Below are positions 9,076-20,984 of a stretch of DNA of 32,242 nucleotides, one piece after another (the stretch's first letter is position 1; each line of letters starts with the position of its first letter). Origin of the DNA: Chalciporus piperatus (taxonomy: Eukaryota > Basidiomycota > Agaricomycetes > Boletales > Boletaceae); contig JBBPTG010000263.1 in the NCBI GenBank assembly GCA_038093975.1, positions 1 through 32,242 on the forward strand. Reading direction: 5' to 3'. Below the pieces are notes generated by a model, which was not told the origin of the DNA, ran no database searches, and saw nothing but the letters and a program-made list of their open reading frames with translations. Position numbers and translations under genes: made by a program.

Positions 9076-9108
9076 ACCATCCTTGCTACCATCCTTGCTA
9101 CCATCCAC
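9076..9108. repeat. 12-bp tandem repeat in the PLD1 upstream region
   Basis: ACCATCCTTGCT is repeated at 9076 and 9088, with a partial third copy at 9100. It lies about 70-100 bp upstream of the phospholipase D start codon. It may be 5' leader or promoter sequence; no function is shown. Confidence 0.6.
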
Positions 9109-9173
9109 CTGGCAAGTTCCCGCAGCGACGTGGTCTCTGTTGTTGTTTGGACTGAACCCCGTTCAGATGGATA

Positions 9174-12100
9174 ATGGCATCGGCGGATATCTCGTCGCCG
9201 TCCTCCGAGCTGCACAAGCATATCACTTTCCAAAGTCTGGCCACTGCGGCGCTCGCTGATCACCATCAAGTTGAACAACACACGTCTACCACTTCGCAGC
9301 ATGATGCCGTTCAGGGCACGTCCCGAGGCCAGCGACCCGCGCTACCTCTTCCAATCACGCCAATTCGGCCAGTCTCGTTGCAAGATACTCCTTCCGCTCG
9401 GACTGGTCCTCCCCGATCGCTATCGTATCAATTAACCCCTTCTGGTTCTCCAGTTGCTCCATATTTTAATCCCATTGATGGACAACCCGTGAATCCAGAG
9501 CTCTTCGAAAATGACCTTGGTGGGCCAGCTCAGTTTGCCTCTCGGCCACTCTATCACCCACGTCAACAATCCACCTTTCGTGGGGCATTGGACTCGAAGC
9601 CGGTCAGCCCAAATGCCGACAAAGACTCGGTAGACAAAAAGGGAAAAGCTCGCGACACAAACCTCCCAGAGGAAAGCCGCAGTTCAACCAGGTGGCTTGA
9701 ATCCGCCATGGACGAACAGCCTCCGACTTTCTTCGGGGAGCCTCAAGGCCCTGAGCCGTCATCCGAGCGTGAACAGCGCATGTCCAGATACCACACCACG
9801 GGTTCTGTCAAGCATGACGATTCGCAGCCCAAGGAGCCTTCGCCCAGTGAAATCCAGTGGTTACAGTCCCATCCTCCCCAAAGGTCAATCAAGCGCTCTG
9901 GAGGCTCTGACAAGTGGGGGAAGCTACGCGCTCTCATTCCTCCCGCTATGCGACAGTCACCCTCGACCACCACGACACACTCCGTCGCACCCCCAGAAGT
10001 AAACATCACCGACGAGCTCATCACAGGCGGTCTTTCCAACCTAATGTTGGGACTCTGGTTCGAGCGGGATGACAAGGGTCATAGGCGCATACCGGTTCTA
10101 CTTCATCGCCTGCGCATTCGTATCAGCGATAGTCTGCACCCTTTACACGCCCAGAAAGCCGTCTTCCGCATCGAGTGCGAGTATGCCAACGGTACCGCCC
10201 GATGGGTTATTTATCGCCAACTCCGAGATTTTCTTTCATTGCATACACACTACACCATATCCAATGCATTCAGGACTCATAAGGATGCGCTTCCAGAGTT
10301 TCCGCGAACTAGTGCGCCTTCTCGTTGCACGTCTCACTATTCCCTGACGATGTTTGTCGAAGGTCTGCCATACTTCAACTTCCTTAGGAAAGGAAGCATC
10401 GGAGGTCAGGTTCGTCAAGCAGATTTCGCTCGATTGCAACGGGAAGCCCTAGAAAACTATCTCATCAAGTTCATCCGTGCGGTGGTATGTCCAATATAAC
10501 CCATGGAAGTTGTAATTCACTAAGCGCCTTGGTCTTGAATCAGATGTTTCACCCATCGGCGAATAGACTCGCAGGTTTTCTTGAAATCAGCGCTTTGTTC
10601 ATCACCCTCGCTCAATCAGGCGGAGTTCAATACAAAGCAGGGTTCTTGAGCTTTGAAACGTCGGGAAGTACCACAGGACTAGGGCGTAAATCCACAGGTC
10701 GGGGAGAACGAAAGCAATCTCGCTGGTGTATTGTGCGGGAGAGTTATCTAGTCGTGATTGAAGACCCTGGAGAGGTTTGTTGGTTCAGAACTTCGGTTGC
10801 CTGCTACTAATAAACCCGCTACAGATAACTGTATGGGACGTCTTCCTCTTGGATTCAGACTTCAAAATCGTACGTCCTATTAGTTACTATCGTAAAGGTC
10901 TCCACCTCCTTCGCCCGGAACCAGCCGAGAGAGAGTTTCACACTTCCGAACGCGTCCACGAAGTCACAATAGCTCAAGAGGCGGAGGTCGACTGTTCCTC
11001 TGTCATGGGGTCTATCACAGATCGAATAACTCGAGTCCTCGGCATTGGCCACCGATCCACGCCAAATATTGTCAACGGAGAAACGCAGGAGGATAGGTCA
11101 CCTAGGAATGGGCATGTACGACATGATACGGCTTCTTCAGGGAGCTCTGTTGCATCAAACATGCCTCCTGCTCCTATGCTCGATCCTTCTACACACACTC
11201 GACCTTTGGAAATGTCCCCTGTTCATCAGGCGGAACAAGACCCCCAACGCCAGCAGGAGCAACAAAGAGCAGAGAATGAACGGCGCAAGCGGAAGAAGCG
11301 CTCGCAAGACGTCTCGAAGCATACATTTTATGTTGAGAATTCACAGATGCGTCTCAAGTTATTTGCGAGGAATGAGGTAACTGTGTGCTCGAACTTGTAG
11401 TTTTCGACTGACCACATGCCCGCTAGCGCCAAATGTTGCAATGGATCACTGCATTGGAGAAGGCTGCGGATGCTTGTCACTACGTGGCAAAAAGTCGGTT
11501 CGACAGCTTTGCGCCGATACGGATGAACGTGGCTGCACAGTGGCTTGTGGATGGGGTGAGCATGTTGTCTTTGAGTTACAATATATACTGACTGTGTATC
11601 CGCGATAGCGGGACTACATGTGGAATCTGTCGAGAGCCCTCATGATGGCGAAAGAAACCATATACATCCACGATTGGTGGCTTTCACCAGGTAAGCTTTC
11701 ACAGCGATAATTTCGTTTTTCTGATTTCCTGCTATTAGAACTACAGCTACGACGCCCGACTAAAGAGAAATACCGACTCGATAAGATTTTGGAACGGAAA
11801 GCGAAAGAAGGTGTGAAGATCTATATCATCTTATAGTAAGTTTTTCATTCTTTCACATCCTTTACGAGCTCATAATATGAACAGTCTGGAAGTGTCAAGC
11901 CGCACAACGCCGACCGACAGCAAGTGGGTATGGTTCAGCGCTAATATTCCCTTTCACTGATCAACATCGCTTCAGCTACGCAAAACAGAAGCTGTCATCC
12001 CTTCATGAAAACATAATGATCCAGCGTTCGCCTTCACATTTCCAGACTGGAACCTTCTACTGGGCCCATGTGAGTTCATTAGACATCGATTACCCTGTCC

Positions 12101-15100
12101 CTCCTTGATACCTTTTCTCCTCCCAGCACGAGAAGCTTTGCGTGGTTGACCAGACAATAGCCTTCATGGGTGGAATTGATCTTTGCTTCGGAAGGTCTGT
12201 GTCGTCGGACGTCCCACATAATATAGCTAACTGTCTCCAGGTGGGACACCCCGCAACATGTTATCGTCGATGATCCAGAGCTGTCATCGGAGAAAACAGA
12301 GATCTGGCCCGGTTCGTCGCTCATGAACCTAAGCGATAATATCTGTGCTTATTCGTTGTGCGAATGTATCAGGAAAGGACTACAGCAATCCGCGAGTCTC
12401 GGACTTCCATGCTCTCCACAAACCTGAAGAGGACATGTACGACCGCTCCAAGGTTCAAAGGATGCCTTGGTAGGTGTCTCATCGAACCAGCGATCCGGGA
12501 AGCTGAGTTTCTCCAGGCACGATGTTGGGATGCAAGTTGTCGGTCAACCAGCGCGTGATCTTGCTCGACATTTTGTAGAAAGGTGGGCTGCGTTTGAATT
12601 GTTTCGATTTGCGACGGCTGACGATTGTTGCTAGATGGAATTGGCTACTACGGATCAAAGTACGACGTTTTCCTCCACTCTGGATTTCTCCTCGCGCCAA
12701 TTCATTTGAATAGAACCACAGCATGGTTATGCCATTTTTATTGCCTCCGCCCGAGTTCAAACCCTTGGAGTTGGACGCTATGGGTCTCACCGGAACATGT
12801 GAGATGCAGATCTGCAGATCCGCCGGACCATGGTCGCTTGGTACACCTAACCGGGTTGAGCATTCAATCCAAAATGCGTATCTTGCAGGTAGGCTCTATG
12901 GTGACTATCGCGGACACTCTTTTTAATTCGCGTGTAGCCATCGAGAACTCAGAGCACTTTGTGTATATGGAGAATCAGTTCTTTATATCCTCGTACGTAT
13001 GTTATCCTCTGGTTCAAGTGCTCTTCTCATAGCAGGCTTGCAGCACGATCATCAATGACGTTCAAATTGAGAACGGAATTGGAGATGCTCTTGTCCGACG
13101 GATCATTCGCGCACATGAAGAGGGAACCCCTTGGAAGTGTTGCATCATGATCCCGCTGTTTCCTGGGTTCCCCTTTTCAGTCGACCATGGCGATGCTAGC
13201 GCAGTAAGCTTGCCGGTTCATGACTCCCGTTTCCCCAAACTGAAGCGTCTGTCAGATACGGATCATACTTGACTGTCAGAATCGTACACTGTTCCGTGGG
13301 GAAAACTCGATATATACACGGTTGCATGAGGAGGGCATCGACGTAGGTCCGTCTTTCGTGGGTCATCTCACACAACTCACCATTTGCCAGCCCCACGAGT
13401 ACATCCGTGTATTCTCCTTGCGCAATTGGGGGAAGATGCGTGATGGAGTATTGACTACCGAGATTGTGAGCCGCAATGTTTGGATCCTTGTTCGTGCTAA
13501 CGACGTTATTAGGTTTACATACACGGCAAGGTCTGCATCGTGGACGACAGACTCGCCATCATCGGGAGCGCCAATATTAACGAGCGCTCTCAGCGGGGTG
13601 ATCGCGACTCTGAACTAGCCGCTATCATCCGAGACACCGACATGATTGACGGGCAAGTGACACTAATGTCTCTCTTCGTGGACTACAGCTGATTTGCTGC
13701 GGTATAGTACTATGGCAGGGAGACCTTTCAAAGTTGGGCGATTTGCGCATACGCTTCGGGTCCGACTCATGCGAGAACATGTCGGAGTCGACGTGGATGC
13801 GTTGGTTGAGGAAGACATTCTGCGGGGAGATGCACAGCATCAGAACGCCCAAGAAGCTTGGGATCCCAGCGGAGAACAAGAGACAACACCAGGTCGTGCG
13901 ATTACAGAAGTAGGCCATGGGAAAGTGCGGCATGCGTTCGAGCAAGGTATGATTGAGATTGTATGCCAATGAATGCAGTTCACTGATTCTTAACCAAGTA
14001 ACTCGCTCCGCTGAGGACGCTCTCGCCCGCTCGAAGAAAGAAGACACTTCACTTCACGACTATGGCATATCTCCTCTGGACGAAAGGGAGGAGATTGGAT
14101 TCAGCAGCGCGGAGGTGCCAATTGTTGAGAGTCAGGACGCTAAACAACCACCTCCTTCGTTGGAAGCCGCGGAGAAATCCCGTGCTGACCAACCAGATGG
14201 GCACGCGCAGCAGAAGCCTGGCCCAAGTGTCCCTACTCATGATATTCCTAATGGCAGTAGGGAAGTATTGGGGCCGCCAATGGATGCGAGCGCTCACGCT
14301 GGTTACGAGCCGTCACACATCGCATCGGATAACAGCGACCCTATTGAAGAGAGGAGCACGACGCACAAACGATCTACCCCACGTAAACAGAAGCATCTTC
14401 CTGATGGCAAACACAAGGCCTGGACTCCGCCACCTCCGCCTGACATCCACCCGGACGCCTTCGAAGACCCGATTACAGAGAAGTTCTGGGAGGACGTGTG
14501 GGTTGCGTGTGCTGAACTCAACGTCCGTTCTTATTCGGTTGCCTAGTTCTCCTGCCTGGCTGACTGGTTTACTAATTCACAGACGGAGATCTATCGGAGG
14601 GTGTTCAACGCGGTTCCGGACGATACTGTGACCACCTGGAAGCAGTACAAAGAGTTTGTGGCTTTTCATGAACGGTTCACGAAGGAGGCTGTGGGTGAAC
14701 TGAAGCGTTACAAACCTGACGATACTGACGAAGCGTCCCATTTCCGTCAGACCAAGCACGCCACCCCTCCTAGTCCTTCATCTAGTAATTTGGGAGAAGA
14801 CGACGGATCCTATCTTGTCGTCGAGAGCGTTGAAACATTTCATGATCGGGACAAAAAAGACAGCGAACGATCATCACCAACGCCCATGCCCAAGCCAACT
14901 CACGAGAAGGAAACAGGCAAAGGCAAGAGAGCGAAACCGTTTGACAAGGGTGAATGGGCAGAGATGGAACATTTGTTGAAACATACACGCGGGCATCTAG
15001 GTGAGGAGACGAGTTCACTTTGTATTTCAGTATCTGAAACTGATATGCTTTTCAGTTTTACATCCGACACACTTCCTCGAGGGAGAGGACGATGGTGAGA

Positions 15101-15205
15101 ACTTCCTTTTCAACGCTGATAGGTGAGTGAGAGTTATGTCCGCATGAAAACATCACACTGAACATGCATATAATCAGGTTGATGCCGCTTCCAATTTATG
15201 ACTGA
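9174..15205 (+). CDS. PLD1: Phospholipase D1 (Spo14-type, PX-PH-HKD), 24 exons, about 1,609 aa
   Basis: Hydrolyses phosphatidylcholine to phosphatidic acid and choline at membranes. Twenty-four exons join in frame: 9174-10484, 10544-10774, 10825-11376, 11427-11555, 11609-11690, 11739-11835, 11885-11923, 11976-12069, 12127-12194, 12241-12311, 12373-12469, 12517-12582, 12635-12659, 12714-12888, 12938-12992, 13044-13203, 13256-13342, 13391-13465, 13513-13652, 13708-13946, 13999-14522, 14583-15000, 15056-15122 and 15178-15205 (4,830 nt). After a disordered Ser/Pro-rich N-terminus comes a PX-like region (about 320-450, with [16 protein letters not shown]) and a PH-like region (about 450-570). The first HKD motif is H846/K848/D853 (HEKLCVVD) followed by [11 protein letters not shown]; the second is H1142/K1144/D1149 (HGKVCIVD) followed by [10 protein letters not shown] Ser/Glu/Pro-rich linker precedes the C-terminal PTHFLEGED and a final LPIYD. 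Length fits fungal Spo14 enzymes. Exon 13 is only 25 nt, and intron 19 is GC-AG. Confidence 0.93.
13653..13707 (+). other. GC-AG intron in PLD1 (intron 19)
   Basis: The exon ends GACGG and the intron begins GCAAGT, the usual form of a GC donor; it ends GGTATAG. Joining 13652 to 13708 keeps the frame into the next exon. The nearby GT (GTGACA, 13657) would put the next exon out of frame. Confidence 0.8.
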
Positions 15206-15316
15206 GCACGACTTCGTTCGCATCGACAAGATATGGACCCTTTATTCTACAGCAAGCTATAGTTATCAATAAGTTCTTTCGCCACTTTGGACTCGCACGT
15301 TAGCATCGCATCGCAT

Positions 15317-15805
15317 TCACTCATCGGCGTAAATATCGAATATCAATTTATCTGCGTTTCGGAAGAATTAATTGTCTGGGGCGAGTCCCTAAGCATGATA
15401 CTGACCTTCGATATATGGCGCCGTGTATTCCTGGTAATCGCGGTGTGCTTTGTGAGGCATATAGTCCACCCTCAGGGCATTTTCATCCTTGAATACGAGG
15501 ATGACGCCTATACGCCAGGAAAGTGAGACGCCATATGGTCATACGGGAGGGAATCATACACACCTTCGTCATACTCATGATCCAAGGGGTGCTTGATCTT
15601 GTTCCCGGCCTTGATGCTACTGATCGCAGGTATCTGCGAAGCCAAGGCGTGCAGGCTCTTTCGGACCTTCTCGGCGTCGGCAGGGGAAATGCCCTGTTTG
15701 AATTTGAGCAAGACTGCCGATGAGAACGTTTGATGATCAGTACTGATGCTTGGACAACCTCATACATTCAGTTTATCAGGACGCACTTATGTGGTGGATG
15801 GGCAT
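15317..15805 (-). CDS. Stress-responsive A/B barrel (Dabb) domain protein, 101 aa
   Basis: Four minus-strand exons: 15805-15787, 15713-15564, 15507-15406 and 15351-15317 (306 nt). The small first exon supplies MPIHHI; the join then reads LLKFKQGISPADAEK, the typical first strand and helix of a Dabb protein. SQIPAISSIKAGNKI and VILVFKDENALRVDYMPHKA follow, and the chain ends YIEDKLIFDIYADE. About 100 residues is normal for this dimeric ferredoxin-like fold. Members include stress-induced plant proteins and fungal proteins of unknown activity, so no reaction is assigned. Skipping the last intron gives an alternative stop at 15389-15391, but the spliced end fits the family better. The gene is convergent with PLD1 (111 bp apart). 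Confidence 0.8.
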
Positions 15806-16238
15806 GGTGGTAGTGTCGGACGGAAGAGCGTTCGGTGTATTGAAGGCGTCATATGATCAAAGGTGGTATTTTAAGGCTTGTAAACTCAACAGGCCACAAT
15901 TAACTTTTGAACCAACGAATCCATTTCCCTCGTCAGCGAGCCATCTCATGCCAACGGGTAGTCATCGAAATCGATACCGATGTGCCTTTCAACCAGTGCA
16001 ACTCGGTCTATCAACTCGGTTAATACGCATCTCAGGGGGTATTGTTCTGTTTTGGCATGTTCGCCTCGGACAGAGTCCCCGAAAGGTCCAGCGGGAGTAT
16101 CTACTATCTGACCTGATTCAACACTAAATGTTTACAATTAAAGAACGACAACAGTAACGATCGGTGCTAACACATTATTCGCGAATAGATTATACATCGA
16201 AGCCGAGTCAGAGAGAACGTAGGGGAAAACGTCAGAAA
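15806..16238. other. Intergenic, no feature seen
   Basis: 433 bp between the Dabb start and the palmitoyltransferase stop, both on the minus strand. It must hold the Dabb promoter and the 3' region of its neighbour. Short plus-strand open frames here have no recognisable domain. Confidence 0.5.
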
Positions 16239-17645
16239 TCATGGTTCTTTGTCAACAGTCGCAAGGCGCTTTGCAAGCCTCGATAACATCTCGTCCGCAC
16301 GTGGGTTACGTGGGAAAGATCGACCGTCTCCTTTGCTGTAGATCCAATGAGCAGGGCGGTCGCTCTAGTAGCCTGGGACGTTACTCACCTGACACCACCA
16401 TATAGGATGCGTAACATCCAACCATGTGGTTTGTTCCATCCAAATACCTGTGCCCAGTTTTTACGCCATCCGAGATCATATAACTTTACTGCACGATGAG
16501 CATCTCGAACGAGACTTCGTTGCTTGGATGAGAGTTCGTGCTCCATCGGAGGGTCAGAGAGGTGAAGTGAAACAGGTAGTGGCGGTATATGCCGGAGCAG
16601 TAAGAACGGAGATAAACTCTCCAGAGTCGTTTGGTTCGTGCTATTCGCATGTAAGTCTGCGGACGACCAGTAAGAAGAGTCGATGCTTACGAGATGAGGT
16701 ACATGTGGTACATCGTGAAGGACCCAACGACCAGGGCAATGATGAACCCGGCGGCAGTCAAAAAGAGTTCGTTGATGGGTGTAGCATCATCCTTTTCATT
16801 GCGTCAGTATGTCTTAAAAGAGTGACAAGATTCGCTGGTGCTTACAGGAACTAGGGCCGGATTGTTGAGTGACCACAAGAATGCACGCGCGGAGACGATG
16901 CCGATGTAAGCTGAAAGGAGGGTGATGCAAGATATGAAGTGGAAAAAGGCGGGGTATGTTCTATGTCCCTGGAGGAGGGTTAGGAACGCCAATTTCTGCT
17001 CTCAGGAACACGACATACCACACACTTGCTCCCAAGCCATGGGCAGTGGTGATCTGATTGATCAGGACACGCGGTACACATTGGATATCGCACTCACCCA
17101 TTTTCAAGACGCACCGTCCACAGAGCGTGCAATGGTGTGTGCGCTCGGGTTTCGGTGCCCAGCACTTATGACACCATTTGGTAGGGCACAGATAGTCGTC
17201 ATCCTCCGGCCCGGCCATGAGAGCTTCCCGCAGTCCTAAATCACCATCCTCACTATCGTCCTCTGCGACTCCTTTGGGGAGAGTAACTTGTCCCGGGTCA
17301 CGAACGACACAAACAATGAGCGAACAAAAGGCAAGGAATGTCAGGGTATAAGTAGCCAACAGATGGAAAAGAAAGGTCGAGGTAGAATCCAACGTGCGCA
17401 GATGGTAGTTAACGAGAACGAGGAGCCAGGATGGATGCGGGGCTATCATGAGAGTAACCAGTCCTATCGAAGTGCAGCATATTGAGAATGAACAGAGTGG
17501 CCATGCTACTGATTCGCAACTCACCACAAAGAGGCAAGTAATGAAACCATCTTTTTGGTTGCTCATCTGGATCGTCGTACGTATCCTCGTCTCGTCTTGT
17601 GGGCGGAAAAAAGTCAAAGGAGAGTAGCGGTTTTGGACGAGGCAT
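16239..17645 (-). CDS. DHHC-type protein S-acyltransferase (palmitoyltransferase), 364 aa
   Basis: Transfers palmitate to cysteines of target proteins at Golgi, ER or vacuole membranes. Seven minus-strand exons: 17645-17525, 17463-17098, 17053-17019, 16968-16846, 16791-16691, 16640-16389 and 16335-16239 (1,095 nt). Two hydrophobic spans (about 42-65 and 75-105) precede an acidic segment (EDDSEDGD), then the Cys-rich domain KWCHKCWAPKPERTHHCTLC. The catalytic DHHC is D163-H-H-C166; its Asp codon is split by an intron and the motif sits in a 35-nt exon. Two more spans follow (FFHFISCITLLSAYIGIV and LTAAGFIIALVVGSF), then the TTxE motif at 253-256 and a C-terminal FPRNPRADEM typical of agaric homologues. 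The paralogue (Erf2, Pfa3 or Pfa4 type) cannot be settled by eye. It is divergent from the transporter. Confidence 0.9.
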
Positions 17646-18662
17646 CGGGTATCGTGGTTATCCGAACGGGATGAAACCGGGGAACACGCTCAGTGTCAGG
17701 CAGTGTCAGGCTTGTGAGTGGGTGCAGTGACAGGAGCAGTGACAGGGAGAAAGTTGAAAAGTGTGGGACAGCCAAGGGACAGCCAGGGACAGCCTTGTCC
17801 CCGGGAGGTTACACCGTTACCACCGGTTCCTAGACCGGCTGACTAGTTTTTGAGGGCTCGTACCAAGCTCGTACTGGACAAAGTCTTCCAGATTTTTGCC
17901 AGCAACCTAGGTTTCGCCCAAACCTGCCTGAGCCTTGGCGCTCAACCTTATTGCATATGCAAATCGGACTACGAGGGTAGATGCATCAAGGCCGAGGAAT
18001 GAACGGTCAAGATCAAGGAATCAGTGCAATCCGATTATCCCAAGTCCAACACTGTGTCCAATACGGTCCCTCATAAGTTCCCGACCTTGGCGGACTTCAA
18101 GTGCTCTGCACTGCGCAGAATAACATGACGAGCTACCAGTCAATCATCCGCGCTCAGGCTCAGTCTTCGCAGCGCTAGACCGGGATTGTTTCTGCGGCTT
18201 TGCCGCTCACTTGAAGCCAATTGCTCGGTAGATGTTCTTCCGAGTGTTAATGAGAAGTACTAATCCAGCACAGTCCGAGCGCCAGGTCCCCCAGCTGCAT
18301 CAATACCATATTCTCGAAAGCCTGTGCACTCTACCTAAGGCTCACGATCGAGATTCAGGAGTCCTTCGCTTGACCTGCAGCAAGGGACGGGTGCACTTGC
18401 TGTCTCCAGCAACTTCTTATTTGAGACGTCTTATGATTTTCAGGCTACCCCTGCTTATGAATGACTCGCCGTTCGGCCTCATGACCAAGAAGCGAGACAT
18501 CAGCCTTGCGGTCGTCACGAGGACGCGTGGCCTCGACCAGCTTGAGGAACTGCTTTCCCCATTTGATCCCCAAGATGCCAGTGACGAGTTTATCAACTTC
18601 CCCAACGTATTGCAGGCCTCCCCGTGCGTGCGCTTCTCAGACGTTTCCTACACGCAAGTGCC
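17646..18662. other. Divergent intergenic region with short repeats
   Basis: About 1 kb between the palmitoyltransferase start (minus) and the transporter start (plus), so it should contain both promoters. CAGTGTCAGG is tandemly repeated at 17691-17710. GGGACAGCC occurs at 17765, 17776 and 17786, about one helical turn apart. A GCGGCTTTGCCGC hairpin lies near 18195. The plus frame from 18232 to 18693 is open for 153 codons but overlaps the transporter start in another frame and has no known domain; a short upstream exon of the transporter in it cannot be excluded. Confidence 0.5.
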
Positions 18663-20321
18663 ATGCTCTCAACCACTGTTAAGATTTACTTGATCGCTTT
18701 GCACACCTCTTTAGCTGGGATGCTATGGGGGCTGGACACCGGTGAGTCCCAGTAAATCTATTTGGTCAGTTCTTGACGGGTTTTCTTCACAAGGTTCCAT
18801 TGGTCCAGTAACGCAGATGGCACAGTTCAGTGACTCCATAGGACACCTTTCATCAGGTCAACTTGGAATATATGTCGCTTGCATTCTACTTTCAGCCTCG
18901 GTCTCCTCTTTATGCAGCGGTTATGTCGCTGATGTCATGTCTCGCAAATATGGTATTCTCACTGGTGGATTGATCGTCGCCATCGGGACCACCATATCCG
19001 CCTCTGCGAAGAACTTCGCCACGTTAATCTGTGCCCGCCTAATTACAGGCATCGGACAAGGCCAGTCCATCTCGGTGGTCACAATCTACCTCTGCGAGAT
19101 CGCTCCGCACAACATCCGAGGTACTGTCGCGACGATGTTGCAGCTCTTAATCACGATAGGCATCGCTGCTGGCTACTTCATTGCGTATGGGTCGTCAAGG
19201 CTGGGTAACAGCCTCGCCTGGCGCCTTCCTTTCATTATCGAGGCGTGTCTAGCTATGATTCTATCGATAGGGATGGTCTTCATGCCGTTTTCTCCCCGGT
19301 GGCTGGTGCAGCGTGGCCGGGTTGAAGAAGCTCGCGCAGTCTTGTCAAGTCTCCGTCAAACCGAAAATGTCGACGAAGAGCTTCGCAATATCAGAGGCAA
19401 TTTGGATGAAGAAGGCACGATGCACGCCACCTTCTCGGAAGTCTTCTCGAAAAGGTACATCAGAAGGAGTCTACTTGGAATATTCCTTATGGGATTTGAA
19501 ATGCTCTGTGGTGTACGTGCCTACTCTGCCACATCGATTCCCTTTCCCCTCCTCATTGATTTCACCTACCAGATCGATGCCGTGTTGTACTACGCTCCCA
19601 TCCTGTTCACACAAGCCGGCTTCTCATCGCAACGTGCCTCATTCCTTGCATCTGGCGTCTCGGGAATTATCAATTTGGTGTTCACCATCCCGGCTCAACT
19701 TTGGGTGGATAAGTGGGGACGGAGGTTCCCCCTGATAGCGGGCGGAATCGCCATGGCTAGTTGCTATCTAGCAATTGGTAGCTTGTATGCAGTTCACGGT
19801 GGCAAGGCGGACGGTGCAGTCTATCTCAGTGGTAAAGCCTCTCAATGGGCTGCCATCATCCTCATTTACATGTTCGTCGCCAATTTTGCGTGGTCCTGGG
19901 CTGTGGTGAGTACCTCAAGTTGATGGTTTGAGATATGAAGCTCATTGCCACACCAAACAAGGTCATCAAAATATATGCATGCGAGATTATGCCTACGCGC
20001 ATGCGGGCTAAGGCGTGTGCATTTCAGCAAGTAGGTCGTCTTTCCGCTTGAATCAGATGCAATCATTCACATACACTACCCGAGCTCGCTAATTGGGGCA
20101 TAAACTTCACGGTGGCACTGACAGCGCCTCTCTTCCTACGCGCGTCGCCGAGTGGACCATACTTCTTTTTCAGTGTATCGACATTCTTCGTCACGCTGGT
20201 ATGTTATTTCTTCATGCCCGAGACCAAGGGGAGGAGTCTGGAGGAGATCGAGGTGCTGTTTGAGATGAAGACAAGAGACCGCGTGGATCAGAGATTATCA
20301 GCTCGACTTTCTCATCGCTGA
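18663..20321 (+). CDS. MFS sugar-porter-family transporter, about 478 aa
   Basis: Plasma-membrane proton symporter or facilitator of the hexose/polyol type; the substrate is unknown. Five exons: 18663-18741, 18794-19512, 19573-19905, 19962-20030 and 20085-20321 (1,437 nt). TM1 is KIYLIALHTSLAGMLWGLDTG, split by intron 1. Loop 2-3 has GYVADVMSRKYG, and TM4/5 has ARLITGIGQGQS and EIAPHNIRGT. FSPRWLVQRGR stands where sugar porters have PESPRWL; TM7 is IDAVLYYAPILF. The C-terminal signature is PETKGRSLEEIEVLFE. Intron 2 (19513-19572) is 60 nt with no in-frame stop, so read-through would insert 20 residues before TM7. The glutamines usual just before the TM7 motif are replaced (FEMLCG), which may alter sugar choice. 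The start at 18663 follows from the TM1 frame; an upstream exon is possible. Confidence 0.85.
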
Positions 20322-20984
20322 CTTGGATGCTGCACCGCCACTTCTCCGTCTACCCAAAGTCCCGGGTTGTGGGTTTCATGTTCCCGGGAGACAAGACGAT
20401 TATGAGCATGAAAGCCTACCGAGCATATGGCTCCCGTGCACGCCTGTTTCATTACTCCGTAGTTCTGAAACACTCAAGTACTCGTGTCAGGAGACGTATG
20501 TAATATGACGACCCCAGTACCTCTCTTGATGACGGACAACGTGCTCAATGATCAACGCTATCCAAGTAATTGATTCCCGGTAAAGTCCTTCGTGCCTTTG
20601 GTAACGACACGCACAATGCACTCATGGTGACTTGAATTTTTTTTCTCGCGTGAACAAGTCAAGGGATGGGTAAAAATGATCTGCGAATTGACCAACGCGA
20701 GGAGTTGCAACAATCGGACGGACACGAGGGGGATGCGTATAAAGCCCAGACTCTTTGGGCCTTTTCGTAGTCAGTTCACGCACCTCTTACTCTCACCCGT
20801 CACCCTGCTTGACGAACTAGAAATCACTCCCCATATCCTGACAATCCCTCTTGAGCTTTACCTCTAACGCCTGTGTGTATCCATGGTCACTCAACGTAGG
20901 ATGTGGTTACTGACCTCAGTTTGCCACCTCGTATAGCCGCGTTCCATTCTCCATCCTTCATCTTCCAAGGCCCCGTACTCCATC
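20322..20984. other. Intergenic; transporter 3' region and promoter of a small ORF
   Basis: No gene is seen. TATAAA at 20737-20742 is followed by a C/T-rich leader and a 17-codon upstream ORF starting at 20882. A CT-rich tract upstream of a start codon is common in fungal promoters, so this may drive the small ORF at 20985. Confidence 0.4.
20737..20742 (+). promoter_or_regulatory. Candidate TATA box
   Basis: TATAAA lies 243 bp upstream of the ATG at 20985 and is followed by pyrimidine-rich leader sequence. This is only a sequence match. Confidence 0.35.

Noticed and set aside
13657..13707. GT donor (GTGACA) as an alternative to the GC donor in PLD1 intron 19
   Set aside because: It ends a codon, while the downstream exon needs two carried bases, so it would shift the frame out of conserved PLD sequence.
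15389..15391. Earlier stop for the Dabb protein
   Set aside because: It requires retaining a well-formed 54-nt intron (GTCAGT...CGCAG). The spliced form restores the usual C-terminal strand of the family.
17955..17965. Octamer-like ATGCAAAT in the divergent promoter
   Set aside because: A single short match without a known fungal binding protein is not evidence of a site.
18232..18693. 153-codon plus-strand frame before the transporter
   Set aside because: It is out of frame with TM1 of the transporter and overlaps its start. I could not find a splice pair linking the two with confidence.
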